Part shown: positions 1-10,438 of the stretch, in pieces
Position numbering within the stretch: position 1 is the stretch's first letter
How the letters are laid out: the number at the start of each line of letters is the position of its first letter
Assembly (NCBI GenBank): GCA_014529385.2
Contig: CM043971.1
Location: 30,087,709-30,151,708 of the forward strand
DNA: 64,000 nt
Direction: 5' to 3'
Source of the DNA: Adiantum capillus-veneris
Lineage: Eukaryota > Streptophyta > Polypodiopsida > Polypodiales > Pteridaceae
The notes under the pieces: generated by a model
The model's database searches: none
The model's input: only the letters and a program-made list of their open reading frames with translations
What the model was told of the DNA's origin: nothing
Position numbers and translations under genes: made by a program

Positions 1-54
1 AAGTCTGTTCAATCTATTCTTTTCTATTGGCACGTTGTGCCCATCTTGAGACAG

Positions 55-70
55 TGGTATCAGAGCATCA
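55..70 (+). other. Primer-binding site, initiator-Met tRNA type
   Basis: TGGTATCAGAGCATCA directly follows the LTR end. TGGTATCAGAGC is the usual complement of the 3' end of plant initiator tRNA-Met and primes minus-strand DNA synthesis in many plant LTR elements. Confidence 0.75.
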
Positions 71-295
71 GGCGTGTGCTTTTCTGAAAGCATACCGGTC
101 CTACAAAAGAGCAGACAAAGCTATTGGAATTTTATTTGAGGCATCTTCGCGCTCCGACCCCGGACTTATTAGCCCTCCGACCCGGGCCTTATTAGCCACT
201 CCCACCCTTATTTCATCGCGCATCGGACGCGCTCCAGTCTTCATCGTTGTGTCTTACAGGGCATAAAGCCATAAAGAACCCAAGACTTGGAATTC

Positions 296-457
296 ATGGA
301 TTCAACAGAATATTTGCAGTTTTTGCTCAACAAACTCCACGACATTCTTTCACGGCATCCTCAGCAGAATCTTCCGATGCTGCAAAGTTTTCAACAATTT
401 TTGAACTACATGTTACCCCCCCTGATGCCCCAGGTGGTACCTCCTCCTCCGGCATAA
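296..457 (+). pseudogene. gag N-terminal fragment (53 codons)
   Basis: The ATG at 296 opens a 53-codon frame (MDSTEYLQFL start, ending PPPPA) rich in Gln, Leu and Pro, placed where gag should start after the leader. It stops at TAA 455-457. The proline-rich stretch resumes in another frame from about 553, so the gag frame is broken by a small indel or insertion. The start is chosen by position after the leader; no homologue is complete enough here to confirm it. Confidence 0.45.
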
Positions 458-552
458 GAAAGTACGAGAGCTTCCAACTGGCAAATTTCTCAGCCGTCTT
501 TTCCGATCGAGGGAGTTTTCAGGAATATAGTACAGCCATCTGACCTAATCCA

Positions 553-830
553 GTGCAACCGCCTTTGCCACCGCCATTGCCCGCACCTCCACCACCACCA
601 CCGCCACCAGGCTACAATGGTTGGAGCCCATATGGATACCCTTATTATCCATACCCGGGATATGCGCCTAACCAACCCAAAGATTTCAAAGATGGCGGCA
701 CGACAGTCAAATTTTTTACTTTTTCCGGGGTGAAAGATCGCAAGAAAGCATTGCAGTCCCTACAACAATTCAACAACATCTATGCTTTAGGGAACTACAC
801 AGAAGAATCCAAGATTCCTGGAGAAGGTGC
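553..830 (+). pseudogene. gag fragment, proline-rich then capsid start
   Basis: A Pro-rich and Tyr/Pro/Gly-rich stretch is followed by a segment (GVKDRKKALQSLQQFN and on) that closely parallels the capsid start of the intact gypsy gag at 44800-44950 (GFDDRKKALSFLQQFD). The reading stops where the LTR piece begins at about 819, so only the first part of the capsid domain survives. This homology identifies the element as Ty3/gypsy. Confidence 0.65.
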
Positions 831-1040
831 AGAGTCTGGAGTACCGGCATTGTACTGTGTTGATGCAATATAAAGAAATACCAAAAGGGGCTCCAAGGTT
901 TGCGGCAGTACTCTCTGGGATGGAATTCCGCCACTCCGTGTCGCGTGTCGTCTCTCTCTTTCAGTTCAGTTGTTATTGAAGTGCTAAAAGTCTGTTCCGT
1001 CTGTTCTTTTCTATTGGCACGTGGTGCTCGTCTTGTGACA
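819..1040 (+). repeat. Truncated LTR (R-U5 part)
   Basis: This is the reverse complement of 5857-6100 with a few differences. It contains the shared LTR core (ATAAAGAAATACC at about 870) and ends TTGTGACA. The U3 part is missing, so the gag-LTR junction is a deletion breakpoint. Confidence 0.65.
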
Positions 1041-2811
1041 GACTACAGCTTAAGCCTTACACTACACAAAGGCCATCATGGTTGGTCACGCTCTGGCAAG
1101 GCAATATGCATCACTTCTTGAGCATGAGTTGAGTAGATGGGCAGAGAGAGAGGGCATACGGGCAACAGGACAGGCAGGGTTCAAGAGAAGTTTCTTCACT
1201 CTTGACCAGATTTTGACACTCAGAGCTGGAGGGTAGACACCATGGCATGAGGATTTATTGTAGCTTTGTGGATTTCCTCAAAGACGTTAATATAGTGCCA
1301 CGAGCCAGACTCGTACACAGATTGCAAGACATGGGGGTGTCCACAGAGCTGACTTGGGGGATCTTAGCTTTATACAGAACAATGGTAGGGCGGGTACGCA
1401 CTACTCAAGACATGTCCGACATGGTTCACTCCACTATTGGGGTGAAGCACGGTTGTCCCCTATCTCCGACTCTCTTTGGGATATATGTAGATGAGTTTTC
1501 AGATTATGTACAGACAGAGGGTGATAGAGGTGCTCAGCTTGCAGGGAAATGGATTCCGTTGCTATTATATGTTGATGATATTGTGCTGATCTCAGATTCT
1601 CCAGAGGGGATGCATTGCATGTATTTGCACACGACAATGGATTGTCTGTGAACCTTGGTAAGACCAAGGTAATGTCCTTTAACACTATGGCGCAGTGGGT
1701 AAGGAGGTCCGCCCCCACGTTTTACAAATGGTCGAGAGACTGTGGAGTATGCAAATGCATATACTTATCTTGGGGCGGTAACCAGTTTTCAATGGTCCAA
1801 TATTTTCCCTCGAGGCATGCAGCAAATACGAGATTGACGAGAGACTATGCAGCATTGGGGAGAATTGAGAGGATATGTTCGCAGGTTCAATTCCAAGAAC
1901 CTTGGACAAAGCTTTGGCTCTTTGACACTCTGGTCACTTCGGCCATGCTGTACGGAGTGGAGATATGGGCCCCTCAGTTGATCATCATAGCAGAGTTGGC
2001 AGTATTGATGGATGGAGATGTATGGAGAGGCCCTTGGTGTCTATGATTTCTCAAATGATTAGGGCCAAGGCCTCAGTACCGCATGACATTGTTAGGGCAG
2101 AGCTCGCTGCTTCTCCATTGGTAGTGGAGGCACTCACTCGATCAGTTTCATTTATGCATAGCACCTGGGCTCTCCCTAGAGACAGATATGCTCGATTAGC
2201 ACTAGAGTCTTCGCAACAACTGGCATAGCAAGGAGATAGATCATGTTGGTATGCAAAGATGGCATCTTGGTTTCAGTTACATGGCTTTAGTATGGACCAT
2301 TTCAGTACTCTTTGGATGCACCCTCCATCTCCCTCACTAGGGCAGAGATTACCAGGCTCACCAGACAAGACTTGATTCAATTGGATACGAAGAGGACATG
2401 GATACAACCTACACATGAGTTGGGTACGAAGATGGCTTTCTATAGAGAGCATCTTCTCCAGCTTACGGAGCATGGTTTTGTGATCAGACCAGGATACATG
2501 GATACTCAACTATCCCACGGGATACCATGTGCTATTGGTCAGATACGCACATCCTCACATCAACTAGAGATGGAGACAGGAAGATTTAGAGGAGTACCTG
2601 CTGAGTCCAGGATTTGTCAAATGTGCCAAATAGAGCCCGAGACAGAGCTCCTCCCATTTTGTGATTTAGCCTCATTGTACATATTTTGTTTACTCACTAG
2701 GAGAGTCTCCCCATGGTTTTGATGTCGCCCTCTCTAGTAGAGGTGGTTCGTATCCCTATGGGCGGTTTTTCTTAGCTAATGAAAGGATCCTTTTCTCAAG
2801 AAAAAAAAACT
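1041..2811 (+). pseudogene. LINE remnant: reverse transcriptase body with a tail from another LINE family
   Basis: Several short frames add up to a non-LTR reverse transcriptase. They include RAT-GQAGFKRSFFTLDQILTLRA near 1150-1230, GVKHGCPLSPTLFG near 1440, the catalytic YVDDIVLISDS near 1570, and LSVNLGKTKVM near 1640. A C-terminal Cys motif (CQMCQIEPETEL) lies near 2620. Many frameshifts and stops show that it is dead. The body is the same family as the minus-strand LINE at 34885-37216. From about 2650 to the A-run at 2803-2810 it instead matches the 3' tail of the LINE at 12860-19687. It carries no ORF1 or endonuclease, so it is 5'-truncated or interrupted by the gypsy piece that ends at 1040. 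Confidence 0.75.
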
Positions 2812-2926
2812 AATCACCTCGAGGGGCTTAAAAAATGCAAATGCTATCACCGCCAAAGAAGATGGCACAATCGAACCCTCAAGAACCCTACTAGGTTCAT
2901 GAAATGTAGTTGGCATCTCTACCAAA

Positions 2927-3517
2927 CATAGTCACCACCCGAAACAGAAACGGTAGAGATGGAAATGGAAAAACCGGCGTTTCGGAGTTTCGTCCAAGGT
3001 AGAAACGGTCAAGAAACAACTTTTCTAAAAAAATAAAATTATAAACAATATATTTTATAGAGCAAATAACCTAGGAGGGGCTATAGGCGTATTTCTAACC
3101 GGAACATAACAAAACTGATTGATAAGTTTGAAAATTCTTAAGGCTTCAAAAAAGAAACAGTAAACCGTAAACTTCCAGATCACAACCCTACAAGTTACAA
3201 CTTAATAGACCATTTTCAAATACTATCAAGTGTCAAACCAAGGTACAGCTTACAAGATATATCATACATGTCACAAGTCAAAATTGTCCATACGCTATAG
3301 AGCCTATCTTTTCATGTGTGTAGACACTTGTTCCCTCCTACAGCTTTGGCCCATGAAACTGCTCGCAAAAACAACAATTTGGAAAAGAATCGTGCCTTTC
3401 CACCCAAATTTACCCTTTTAAAAAATAAGGTCCGAAATGGAGTTTCTTCCGGTCCGAAACGGTGAGGAAATGGCGTTTCCTTTTCGGGCCTCCAAAACGC
3501 CGTTTCTTGTTACTCTG
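2927..3517. mobile_element. MITE-like element, 591 bp, degenerate
   Basis: The left end CATAGTCACCACCCGAAACAG and the right end (reverse complement CAGAGTAACAAGAAACGG) resemble the termini of the two short MITEs at 32337 and 38754. The interior is A/T-rich with repeats of CGAAAC/GGAAAC and no coding capacity. The flanking octamers CTACCAAA and TTGTCTAA agree at only 4 of 8 positions, so the duplication is weak. Confidence 0.4.
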
Positions 3518-3599
3518 TTGTCTAAGGAAATGAAGGCTAAAGAGGTAGATCCCTTGGTGGATCCCTCTCCTTGTAAACGTGTCTGACTAGAGGCACCTC

Positions 3600-4008
3600 T
3601 CTCTACCTTTGCCGTTGCCGCCTTCTCTTCTTTGCTTCTCTCCTTTTGGCTTTCTCAACCCCCGTCCTCCTAGATCTAGAAGATGCCTCCAGACCCTCCT
3701 GTAACAGTGTTCGTTGTGCCTGCTCTGGATGCTCTTTCCTCCTAGTGCATCCAATTACCATGTGACCGGCTCTGCCATATACAAAAGTGTCCTGGTAAAC
3801 CAATGAAAATGCTCTGTTGTATGTCACCTCCATGGATAGCATGGAGAGAAATGAACCGAGGATTCTTCATATGAGAGGGGTGAAGAATATATCTGAGAGT
3901 GGGAGTGTATACACCATCACACAGTGCATCACCCTCACCCAAAACAACACCTAGGCCACTAAAAATCTCCAGATGAAACTCTAGCAGTAAACCTCGAAAT
4001 CTCATTGT
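3600..4008 (-). pseudogene. LINE ORF1 or gag-like remnant with damaged zinc knuckle
   Basis: On the minus strand, 4005-3742 encodes a segment with EIFSGLGVVLG, like the DUF4283 region of plant LINE ORF1. It is followed by TFVYGRAGHMVIGCT at about 3780, a CCHC knuckle in which the first two cysteines are changed. A Lys/Arg-rich tail (KRREAKKRRRQR) follows. The frames are not continuous. A gag origin cannot be excluded. Confidence 0.4.
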
Positions 4009-4025
4009 AGCTATATAAGACCTTC

Positions 4026-4086
4026 AGCCAATACAAGCTAAATCCATCACCTGCCTCCATCTATGTAAATCCATCACCTGCCTCCA
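4026..4086. repeat. Short direct repeat (about 30-bp unit, two copies)
   Basis: TAAATCCATCACCTGCCTCC occurs twice in tandem just left of the truncated LTR. No function is apparent. Confidence 0.5.
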
Positions 4087-4087
4087 T

Positions 4088-4263
4088 CAGCGCAAAACCC
4101 GAAAATCAGTACAATCTACCACGTCATCTCCTCCGCGCATGTGTGTGTGGGCTTTCTTATCTTCTGCTGCTTCTGCTTCTTCACTTAGGGTTTAGGCCTC
4201 TCGGCCGAGATCTACAAGTTGGCTCCATTCTTCAAGGTTTTGACACGTCAGCAGTATGTGACA
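4088..4263 (-). repeat. Truncated 3' LTR of gag-only gypsy
   Basis: It matches 6265-6442 of the 5' LTR and ends TATGTGACA next to a reverse-complement polypurine tract. Confidence 0.65.
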
Positions 4264-4280
4264 TCCCCCCTTCTTGAAAG
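4264..4280 (-). other. Polypurine tract
   Basis: On the minus strand CTTTCAAGAAGGGGGGA lies directly before the LTR start TGTCACATAC. This is the plus-strand primer of the element. Confidence 0.7.
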
Positions 4281-4629
4281 AAAGTAATCATCCACGATTA
4301 CAGCATATCTGCAAAACAACTCAACTTAGCTCAAAAAATTTCCGAGGGACAATCAATTCGCTCTTTTTGTTAAGCAGTTAGCTTCTCCTTTCGGCTCTTT
4401 TGATCAAGGAGTTGGCTTCTCCTTTCGTCCAGATCGGAACTCTTGATATTCCGGCGTAGTAAAAGTAGCCATCACACCAAGACCGCACTGATCTTCCACA
4501 AGCATCTTGATGCACTAAAATTACATACCCAAGCAATCTCATCCAATCAGGAATATTCAGTGGTTGGCACATCACAATGCAACACAAATGCTCACATATG
4601 CATGTTACAAGACATAGAACATAAAGCCG

Positions 4630-5010
4630 CCGATGAACACTCCTCCCGCATAACCTAACAAGGTCCGGGAAAGGAGATATTCAACAACTCCCTCATCACT
4701 CCTCCTGCATAACCTAAAAAGGTCCGGGCCGGAAGATATAGAGGCCTTTTACAACCAAACGCCCCCTTGACCGCAGCCTGCGTCGTTTGGAGGTGCTGAG
4801 AGTAACCACTGCTCAGACTTCTTAATACTCCTCTCGCATAACCATCCACGTCCGGGCCGGGAGTAACAACAACAATACTCCCCCCGGGCCATGAGTAAAA
4901 ACAACACTTTTCAATCATTCAATACTCCCCCCCACAAATAACCACAAGGGTCCGAGCCATGAGTATGAACAAGCATTTTCAAACATCATTCCTCACTACT
5001 CCACCCGGGA
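4630..5010 (-). repeat. Degenerate repeat array in the 3' internal region
   Basis: Five to six imperfect units share AACCACAAGGGTCCGGGCC-type cores followed by (C)ATGAGTA and preceded by ACTCCCCCC. The same array is present in the second copy at 11465-11810, so it was inherited with the element. Beyond it, 5060-5160 has spaced CAAACAAGTTC-like words. Confidence 0.55.
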
Positions 5011-5279
5011 GTAAAATCAGCGATCATTGAAACCAGTATTAAAACTAGAGTCAAACAATTCAAATCGGCACCAAGACACGTTCAAAACAGATACCATCCA
5101 TTTCAAACAAATTCCAAACAAGAACACCAAACAAGTTCTCAAACAGAACTCAAACTTAAAAAGCAATCTCGACATCACCCGAGCTCGAAAAGTCGACCGA
5201 CTTTCCATCCTGAAACCTGCACCAAAAAAATTAGGGTTAGGTTCCTTCCATAAGGTCGTAGCTGACGACAGCATAGTCC

Positions 5280-5650
5280 ATTAGCTCTTGGACAGACAAT
5301 GTTCCTCTGGCGGTGATAGTAGTCCTAAGATAGCAATCGCACTGGACCTCCAAGGTCATCTGCTCGTGAAGAGATATCTACTGGGAAATGTCGAGAAATT
5401 TCAAGTTATAATCTCCTAGGGTTTCCATGGCAAGCATTTCAAGATACCCCACTCTGGCAGAAGTTGCACTCCGAAGGAAGATGTCAGAAACCATACAACT
5501 TCGGGCAAAAATTTTCTTGAAAGCTTCCCAAGTCCTTGGAGTGTGTTGCTTGGTAGCTATAGACATCAACATCTACATGGCACTGCTTTTAAGAAGAACA
5601 ACAGCTCGAAACAAATCTTGGATCCTTCTCTTGCAAGTGATCTTTATGGC
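5280..5650 (-). pseudogene. gag capsid remnant
   Basis: The minus-strand frame has TPRTWEAFKKIFARS and LGDYNLKFLDIS, matching the capsid segment of the 45000-45150 gag (STWIYFKQIFAAAW, LDDYNRKFWKAL). The zinc knuckle and everything after it are missing. Confidence 0.6.
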
Positions 5651-5839
5651 TTATGCCCTGTAAGACATGACCGGTGAAGACGGGAGCGCGCCTGCTGCGG
5701 GATGCAGTAAGGGTGGGAGTGACTAATTAGTCCGGGGTCGGCGGAGCACGAAGCCAAAACCTCCAATGAACTTTGGAAGTGCGATCTTGTTGTGTCTGCT
5801 CTTTAGTAGGACTGATATGCTTTCAGAAAAGCACACATC

Positions 5840-5855
5840 TGATGCTCTAATACCA
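5840..5855 (-). other. Primer-binding site
   Basis: The minus strand reads TGGTATTAGAGCATCA one base after the LTR end, an initiator-Met tRNA site with one change. Confidence 0.7.
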
Positions 5856-5856
5856 C

Positions 5857-5928
5857 TGTCACAAGACGGGCACCACGTGCCAATAGAAAAGAGCAGACTA
5901 AACACACTTTTAGCACTTCAATAACAAC

Positions 5929-5967
<39 letters not shown>

Positions 5968-6442
5968 GACACGCGACACGGAGTGGCAGAATTCCACCCC
6001 AGAGAGTATTGGCCCCAAACCTTGGCACCCCTTTCGATATTTCTTTATATTGCATCAACACAGTACAAGCCGGTACTCTAGACTCTGCACCTTCTCCACG
6101 AAGCATGCTAGGGAATGAGCCCTAGCCTCATATTTAAAGGCCCTAGGCCCCAAAAGCAGTTTTTCATGAAAAGACTTTTAACTCAAAAGCTTCTGGTCTA
6201 AAAGCAATGCCGAAAATCTGCCAACGCAAAACGCGAAAATCAGTACAATCTGCCACGTCATGATGTCAGCGCAAACCCGGAAATCCGTACAGTCTGCCAC
6301 GTCATCTCCTCCGCTCATGTGTGTGTGGGCTTTCTTTATCTTTTGCTGCTTCTGCTTCTTCACTTAGGGTTTAGGCCCCTCGGCCGGGATCTGCAAGTTG
6401 GCTCCATTCTTCAGGGCTTTGACACGTCAGCAGTTTGTGACA
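5857..6442 (-). repeat. 5' LTR of gag-only gypsy, 586 bp
   Basis: It is bounded by TGTCACAAGAC on the left and CAGTTTGTGACA on the right (TG...CA on either strand). It contains a (GA)n run at 5936-5966, the shared LTR core at about 6013-6053 in reverse orientation, and TATTTAAAGG near 6132. Confidence 0.7.
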
Positions 6443-6443
6443 T

Positions 6444-7298
6444 CTAGATACAGAAGCAGGTTTTCTACTAACAAAGCATTGCTGATTCTTCTTGATCTCG
6501 TGAAATGGAAAGACTACATGCTCCATGTCGGATGGAGGTTTACCGACATGGAGGTTTATGTTCGGAAGCATTATCCGAACCGGCTTGATGCAAATGATCT
6601 TAAGCCCGTTAGCCCTATGATCTCCTACTTCTATCCAAAGGTACTTTTCCTAGATGGTTTCAAAGTTCAAGAGGGGGACTCCACGCTTGCACTTAGAGAC
6701 TTGGATGTGGATAGCCTCTTGTATTCTCTTTGCAACAGGTTCAAGGAGTTACTCTAGCTTGCTTGGTTGAGCCCAGAGGTCCTATTCAATTTTTTGTGAC
6801 ATTTGTAACGGGCGAGGCAAGGGTTGTTCATTTTCATGATCCTACGAAAAACTCACCTTATGTTGGCTTCTGGCATTGTGAATTGTCTATGGCTCAACCT
6901 CAGTAAGGTTCCATCGGCCCCCTTCACAACTTTTCCTGTAACCTTCAACCTCAGTAAAGGTTCGATCAACCTCAGTAAAGGTTCGATCGGCCTCCTTCAC
7001 AACTTTTCCTATAACCTATATCTATCGATGGCACACACATACGGTATGGTGTATAGGCGGTGGAGTTCTAATCTGGATTTTGTACAACCGACACTCACTA
7101 CCAAAGCCTGGTAGACACTAATCGTGGTTCCGCAATCCCATATTTGCCATTGGTGGACAGGATCGTCTATCCTAGTGCCCTGCAGTTCTCTCTAAAGAGG
7201 TGGTGTGCTTGATACAATGGTGGATTGGACTTGTTAAATTCCTTCTTGGAGGCCCTAAGATCCTTGGTTGTGTTATGTCCCCAAGCTCTCAGAGGGGG
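6444..7298 (+). other. Unassigned stretch with a 119-codon open frame (6398-6757)
   Basis: A frame of 119 codons starts inside the LTR end and continues to 6757 with well-formed hydrophobic segments (KDYMLHVGWRF, ISYFYPKVLFLDGF). I do not recognise it. Downstream, near 6896-7015, a unit with CAACCTCAGTAAAGGTTCGA is repeated imperfectly three times. It may be the 3' coding end of an element whose LTR is at 7299. No function is assigned. Confidence 0.3.
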
Positions 7299-7632
7299 TG
7301 TCAGTATTGTAGGTTCTCCTAGGTTTCCCATCTAGATCTAATGGATGAGGGCTTCTTTCTGGCTGTCCACGGCCTTGTGTAGGTTTTCTAGGTTCTAGGC
7401 ATCAATACAGATTTTCCATTTATTTGCTTTTAACTTTTTATTTTCCCATTTATGGGTCATGGGGTATTGTAGGAAAGGTCAGGCAAATATGTTATCCCCC
7501 TCTACAGGGGAGGCCTTTCCCTCCTATATACTTGAACACTTATGCAAGGACCTTTTCATAGTGCTCCACTCAGGTTATCAACAAAGAAATTTTTTCTTCT
7601 TCCATGTTTTGAGCAAGACCACTTCTTTGACA
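7299..7632 (+). repeat. Possible LTR, 334 bp, with preceding polypurine tract
   Basis: AGAGGGGG at 7291-7298 is followed by TGTCAGTATTG, and the candidate right end is TTCTTTGACA, giving TGTCA/TGACA ends. A TATA-like TCCTATATACTTG lies near 7531. No partner LTR was found in the window, so the assignment rests only on layout. Confidence 0.35.
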
Positions 7633-7974
7633 AGGGCCCTTTTCACTGTATTGTCTGATACGTTAAAACAATCAGAGCCTAACCAAACTGTATCTTGCCT
7701 TCAGAGTGAAAAATGACACTGTGTATCTTGCAAAAAGCTCTTGACCCTCGTCAAACAATTTAGAAGATATAAAAACAGCTCACTATTAAACTGGACCTAC
7801 GCTATATCATTGCAAAGCATTTGTTATTAGCAAAAAACACAAAAGTCTCATTGTGCAAAAACACACCATCATATCTGCGTAGCATTCTCGATCCTGAGAG
7901 AGAAAAGACCTCTTATGTAACATAGACTAAAATCTTTGATCAGTTGTTTGCCACTGAGACTTGACATGTCTTAC
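7633..7974. other. Intronic/flanking sequence, nothing recognised
   Basis: A/T-rich sequence on the 3' side of the last visible RAD51D exon. I looked for the following exon (TNH and KPALG motifs) on the minus strand and did not find it. Confidence 0.4.
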
Positions 7975-8045
7975 CAGAATGCGAAGGCTGTTTTCACTTG
8001 CAATTTTCTTCAATGTTTGTCCACATTTCATCATCAAAGCATGAC
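7975..8045 (-). CDS. RAD51D: RAD51D-like exon after Walker B
   Basis: Acceptor TTGTTGTAG and donor GTAAGAC flank 71 bp, entering in phase 1 and leaving in phase 0. It encodes HALMMKCGQTLKKIASEN and a few more residues, matching the helix after Walker B in RAD51D (ALM...LKKLA...). The next exon should begin with the Val-Thr-Asn-His segment and lies further left or outside the window. Confidence 0.75.
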
Positions 8046-8231
8046 CTACAACAACAAAACATAAAAGGAAAGGTAGATGAAATCGAGTACATGCCATCCT
8101 TATGTCTACAATTTGTTTCTTAGAAAAAAAGGGGGGGAACCACACGACACATAGAGGAACACATTAAAAGTGGATGTGGCCAGAGGCTATGACAAGATGT
8201 GCTTTTCTCAGTCAAGGTAAACAAAGCATAC

Positions 8232-8328
8232 CTTGCACATAACTACTGCCAAGGATAGGAGAGACCACAGAAGATATGGAATCTAGCACAATGAGTCTTG
8301 TATCCCTGAGCCAAACTCCTTCACTTTC
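8232..8328 (-). CDS. RAD51D: RAD51D-like Walker B exon
   Basis: 97 bp ending at donor CAAG|GTATGC. It encodes RLIVLDSISSVVSPILG, the Walker B strand (hydrophobic residues then D) plus the SP-LGG-like segment typical of RAD51D. The acceptor TCTAAG at 8329-8330 is chosen because it gives phase 0, matching the exon at 28171. The acceptor has a weak pyrimidine tract, so the exact left border is less certain than the donor. Confidence 0.75.
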
Positions 8329-8799
8329 CTTAGAGATACATTTCAGAGGACAATTAGTATTCCACATAAGTTGGAATGAATTTTTACGTGCTTTGGAAAT
8401 TTTACTTCCATCATGGCTCACATAAAAAAATTTCACAATTTGCAAATTGAAAGGTCCGTGGCTCACATCTAACAGACTTACATAATTGCAATCGTGTATT
8501 CAGTTACTTTAACATACTCAAGTTATTCTTGTTTCATCTTCCAAAACAAAAAATCCAAGCCTCTAAAGATTTTCCAAAGCTTCAAGAACTTAACTAGAAG
8601 TAACGAACCCCCAAAGCGCGTGTTAATATTTTTTTCCACCGCAGATTTCACAGCAGGAGGTACATAATTACAAGAGGAAAGCTGTGAGATATTTAACGTT
8701 CTTCTTGTGAGTCACCCAAGGATATCCTTCCCCCGAATCCACAATCTTTCCTTTATTCCTGGTGTCATGTGCAATTGCGAGCTTTCCCTCACTCACAGT
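8329..8799 (-). other. Intron sequence, nothing recognised
   Basis: This is the 3' end of the 19.8-kb intron. It is A/T-rich, with no coding or repeat structure that I recognise. Confidence 0.4.
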
Positions 8800-9620
8800 G
8801 TTTAGGGAACTAGCCGATTTGACTTTGCCTTTTCCAGAGGTGGAGTAACAAGCAAGGTAGTGGCCCCAATGGAGGGTGATCTAGGGATAGAGACCTCTTT
8901 CTCATTGGAAACAGCAAGGTCTGGAACAGCTGATATAGGAGGTTGCAAATTAGGCTCAAGACATTCAAATTGCATGTGTCCAAACTTTCCACAGCGAAAG
9001 CATGAATTTTGCAAATTTCCTACATTTGAGGTTTAAGGGGCTCCCAATGAGAGGGTCCCCCAAGTTAACATAATGCCTTCCGGGGTGGGGACACAAATGC
9101 ACACAAAACCAATTTGTATTGGCATCAAGTTTGGGAGAACATACACTTTCCCCAAGTGAGAAGCAAGAATAGGAAGAAAGTGTCGCCAAGTGCATGAAAA
9201 GTCAACTATTTCCACCCATACCGGGCACTTGTGGTGGATGAGGCTTTGGGAGTCTTTGGTAAGAGCCCAAGGCCATACATGTGTCATTTGAGTACCAAAA
9301 AAATGGGGATAATTCAAGCAACATATTGTGGGCGTCAGTGTCTACCAACAGGATCCTCTGGCAACAAAGTAAACACCTCTAACTCTCTGTTCGAAGGAAG
9401 TCTACCCACTAGCCCACGTCTTGCATCTTGTCCGGAAAGAACAAAATAACCGCATTGAGAGCATACTGCACCGCTGAGTCCATGAGGGCTTGAGCTGGAA
9501 TGAGCCCCTTACAAGTGACCCTCCCAGTAGATGGTAGGCGAGGTGGAATCCATCACACAACAGAAAGGAGATATTCTGAATACTGAGCACGCTCATTTTC
9601 ACAAGATCTGGATTTGTCAC
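8800..9620 (-). pseudogene. LINE ORF1 remnant (DUF4283-like plus zinc knuckle)
   Basis: On the minus strand, 9600-9400 and 9317-9033 encode WALTKDSQSLIHHKCPVWVE and LPILASHLGKVYVLPNLM, in the arrangement of the DUF4283 nucleic-acid-binding domain of plant LINE ORF1. At 9014-8960 a CCHC knuckle follows (CFRCGKFGHMQFEC), then a Pro/Ser-rich tail. Frames are broken by stops and shifts. No ORF2 follows on the left, so this is a 3'-truncated or rearranged copy inside the RAD51D intron. Confidence 0.55.
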
Positions 9621-10438
9621 ACACCCTCTCCGTTATGCATACACACGTACATACACACAAGATAACCACACATAGATTGCGAACGAGCTGCTAGAAACTC
9701 TGTACAAGGGGGAAAAAGACTACAAAAAGGACATGCACACACACGCAGGGGGAGACTGCATTGCACACGAACCCTGGCGCGCCTTGTAAACCCTAACACA
9801 CACATAACGAGCTGCTCTCCCGCACACGTGCAAGTTTCTCAGCGGTAGCGCGAGGTGCAAGGGAGAGCAAAGGTGTCACAGAAAGGGAAGCGTGCTCTTA
9901 CAACTTTAAATCTTATTTGCTATTTTTAATAGGACTCTGCACAACAAAAATTGAGAAAACAATGCAGAAAATCGACACAACACTAGGGACCGGAAGATGG
10001 GCTGATCCCCCCCTAGAAGGAGATTTTCAGTAATTTTCTAAATTGTTACAAGCACGTGAACCCGAAACTAAATTTACTATTCATGTCCCGAATATTTGTC
10101 TGATGCATAAAGATGCATGTTTCCGTAAGCCTACTGGCTGAAAATAATACTTGTAGCCGAGAATGGCTGTCTGCTTCGTACTAGGATTTTCAGCGCGGGA
10201 GAGGCTTCTTTTGATATCTGCTTGCGTAGGGGATGCCCACACGAGTTCTCCTTGGTTGATTTCTGCTTCATTCTCCATTGCGAGACAGGCCACTATTCTA
10301 CTTATCATACTATCCGGTCACGGATAAATTTCCAGATGGCGCATTGGAACAAAAAATCTACGCGTTCATAATTGGCACCAATAAATTTATAAAGTCATTC
10401 TGTGTGCACAAAAATCATTTTCATCTATCTGTAGCCAT
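9621..10438. other. Intron sequence with CA-rich simple repeats
   Basis: 9640-9800 has scattered ACACAC/TACACAC words. A 75-codon minus frame at 10308-10081 resembles nothing I know. No element boundaries were identified. Confidence 0.35.

Larger units (their letters stand above)
1..1040 (+). mobile_element. Internally deleted Ty3/gypsy element (LTR end, PBS, leader, gag piece, LTR 3' half)
   Basis: Positions 1-53 are the last part of an LTR ending GAGACA. A primer-binding site follows at 55-70, then a leader that is the reverse complement of the leader at about 5660-5840, then gag fragments, then a second LTR piece (819-1040) ending TCTTGTGACA. No protease, reverse transcriptase or integrase lies between gag and the second LTR, so most of the internal region has been lost. 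The 5' LTR begins left of the window, so a target duplication cannot be checked. The LTR pieces match the minus-strand LTR at 5857-6442 in reverse. Confidence 0.7.
4088..6442 (-). mobile_element. Non-autonomous Ty3/gypsy element carrying only a gag remnant (copy 1)
   Basis: Read on the minus strand, the order is 5' LTR (6442-5857), primer site (5855-5840), leader, gag remnant (about 5650-5280), non-coding 3' region with degenerate repeats, polypurine tract (4280-4264), and a truncated 3' LTR (4263-4088). The internal region is only about 1.6 kb, with no protease, RT or integrase. A second copy with the same internal order lies at 10439-12520, so the pol-less form is a propagated type (TR-GAG/LARD-like) and not a one-off deletion. 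Confidence 0.7.

Noticed and set aside
1060-1100. Minus-strand Val-Thr-Asn-His that could be the next RAD51D exon
   Set aside because: The sequence is part of the LINE RT read on the plus strand and has no splice borders in the right phase.
5017-5284. 85-codon frames on both strands in the gag-only element
   Set aside because: Neither is kept in the second copy with the same length, and both lie in the AAAC-rich non-coding region.
5933-6118. Open frame rich in Arg-Glu repeats
   Set aside because: It is translation of a (GA)n microsatellite inside an LTR. The same holds for frames at 35160-35408 and 61449-61637.
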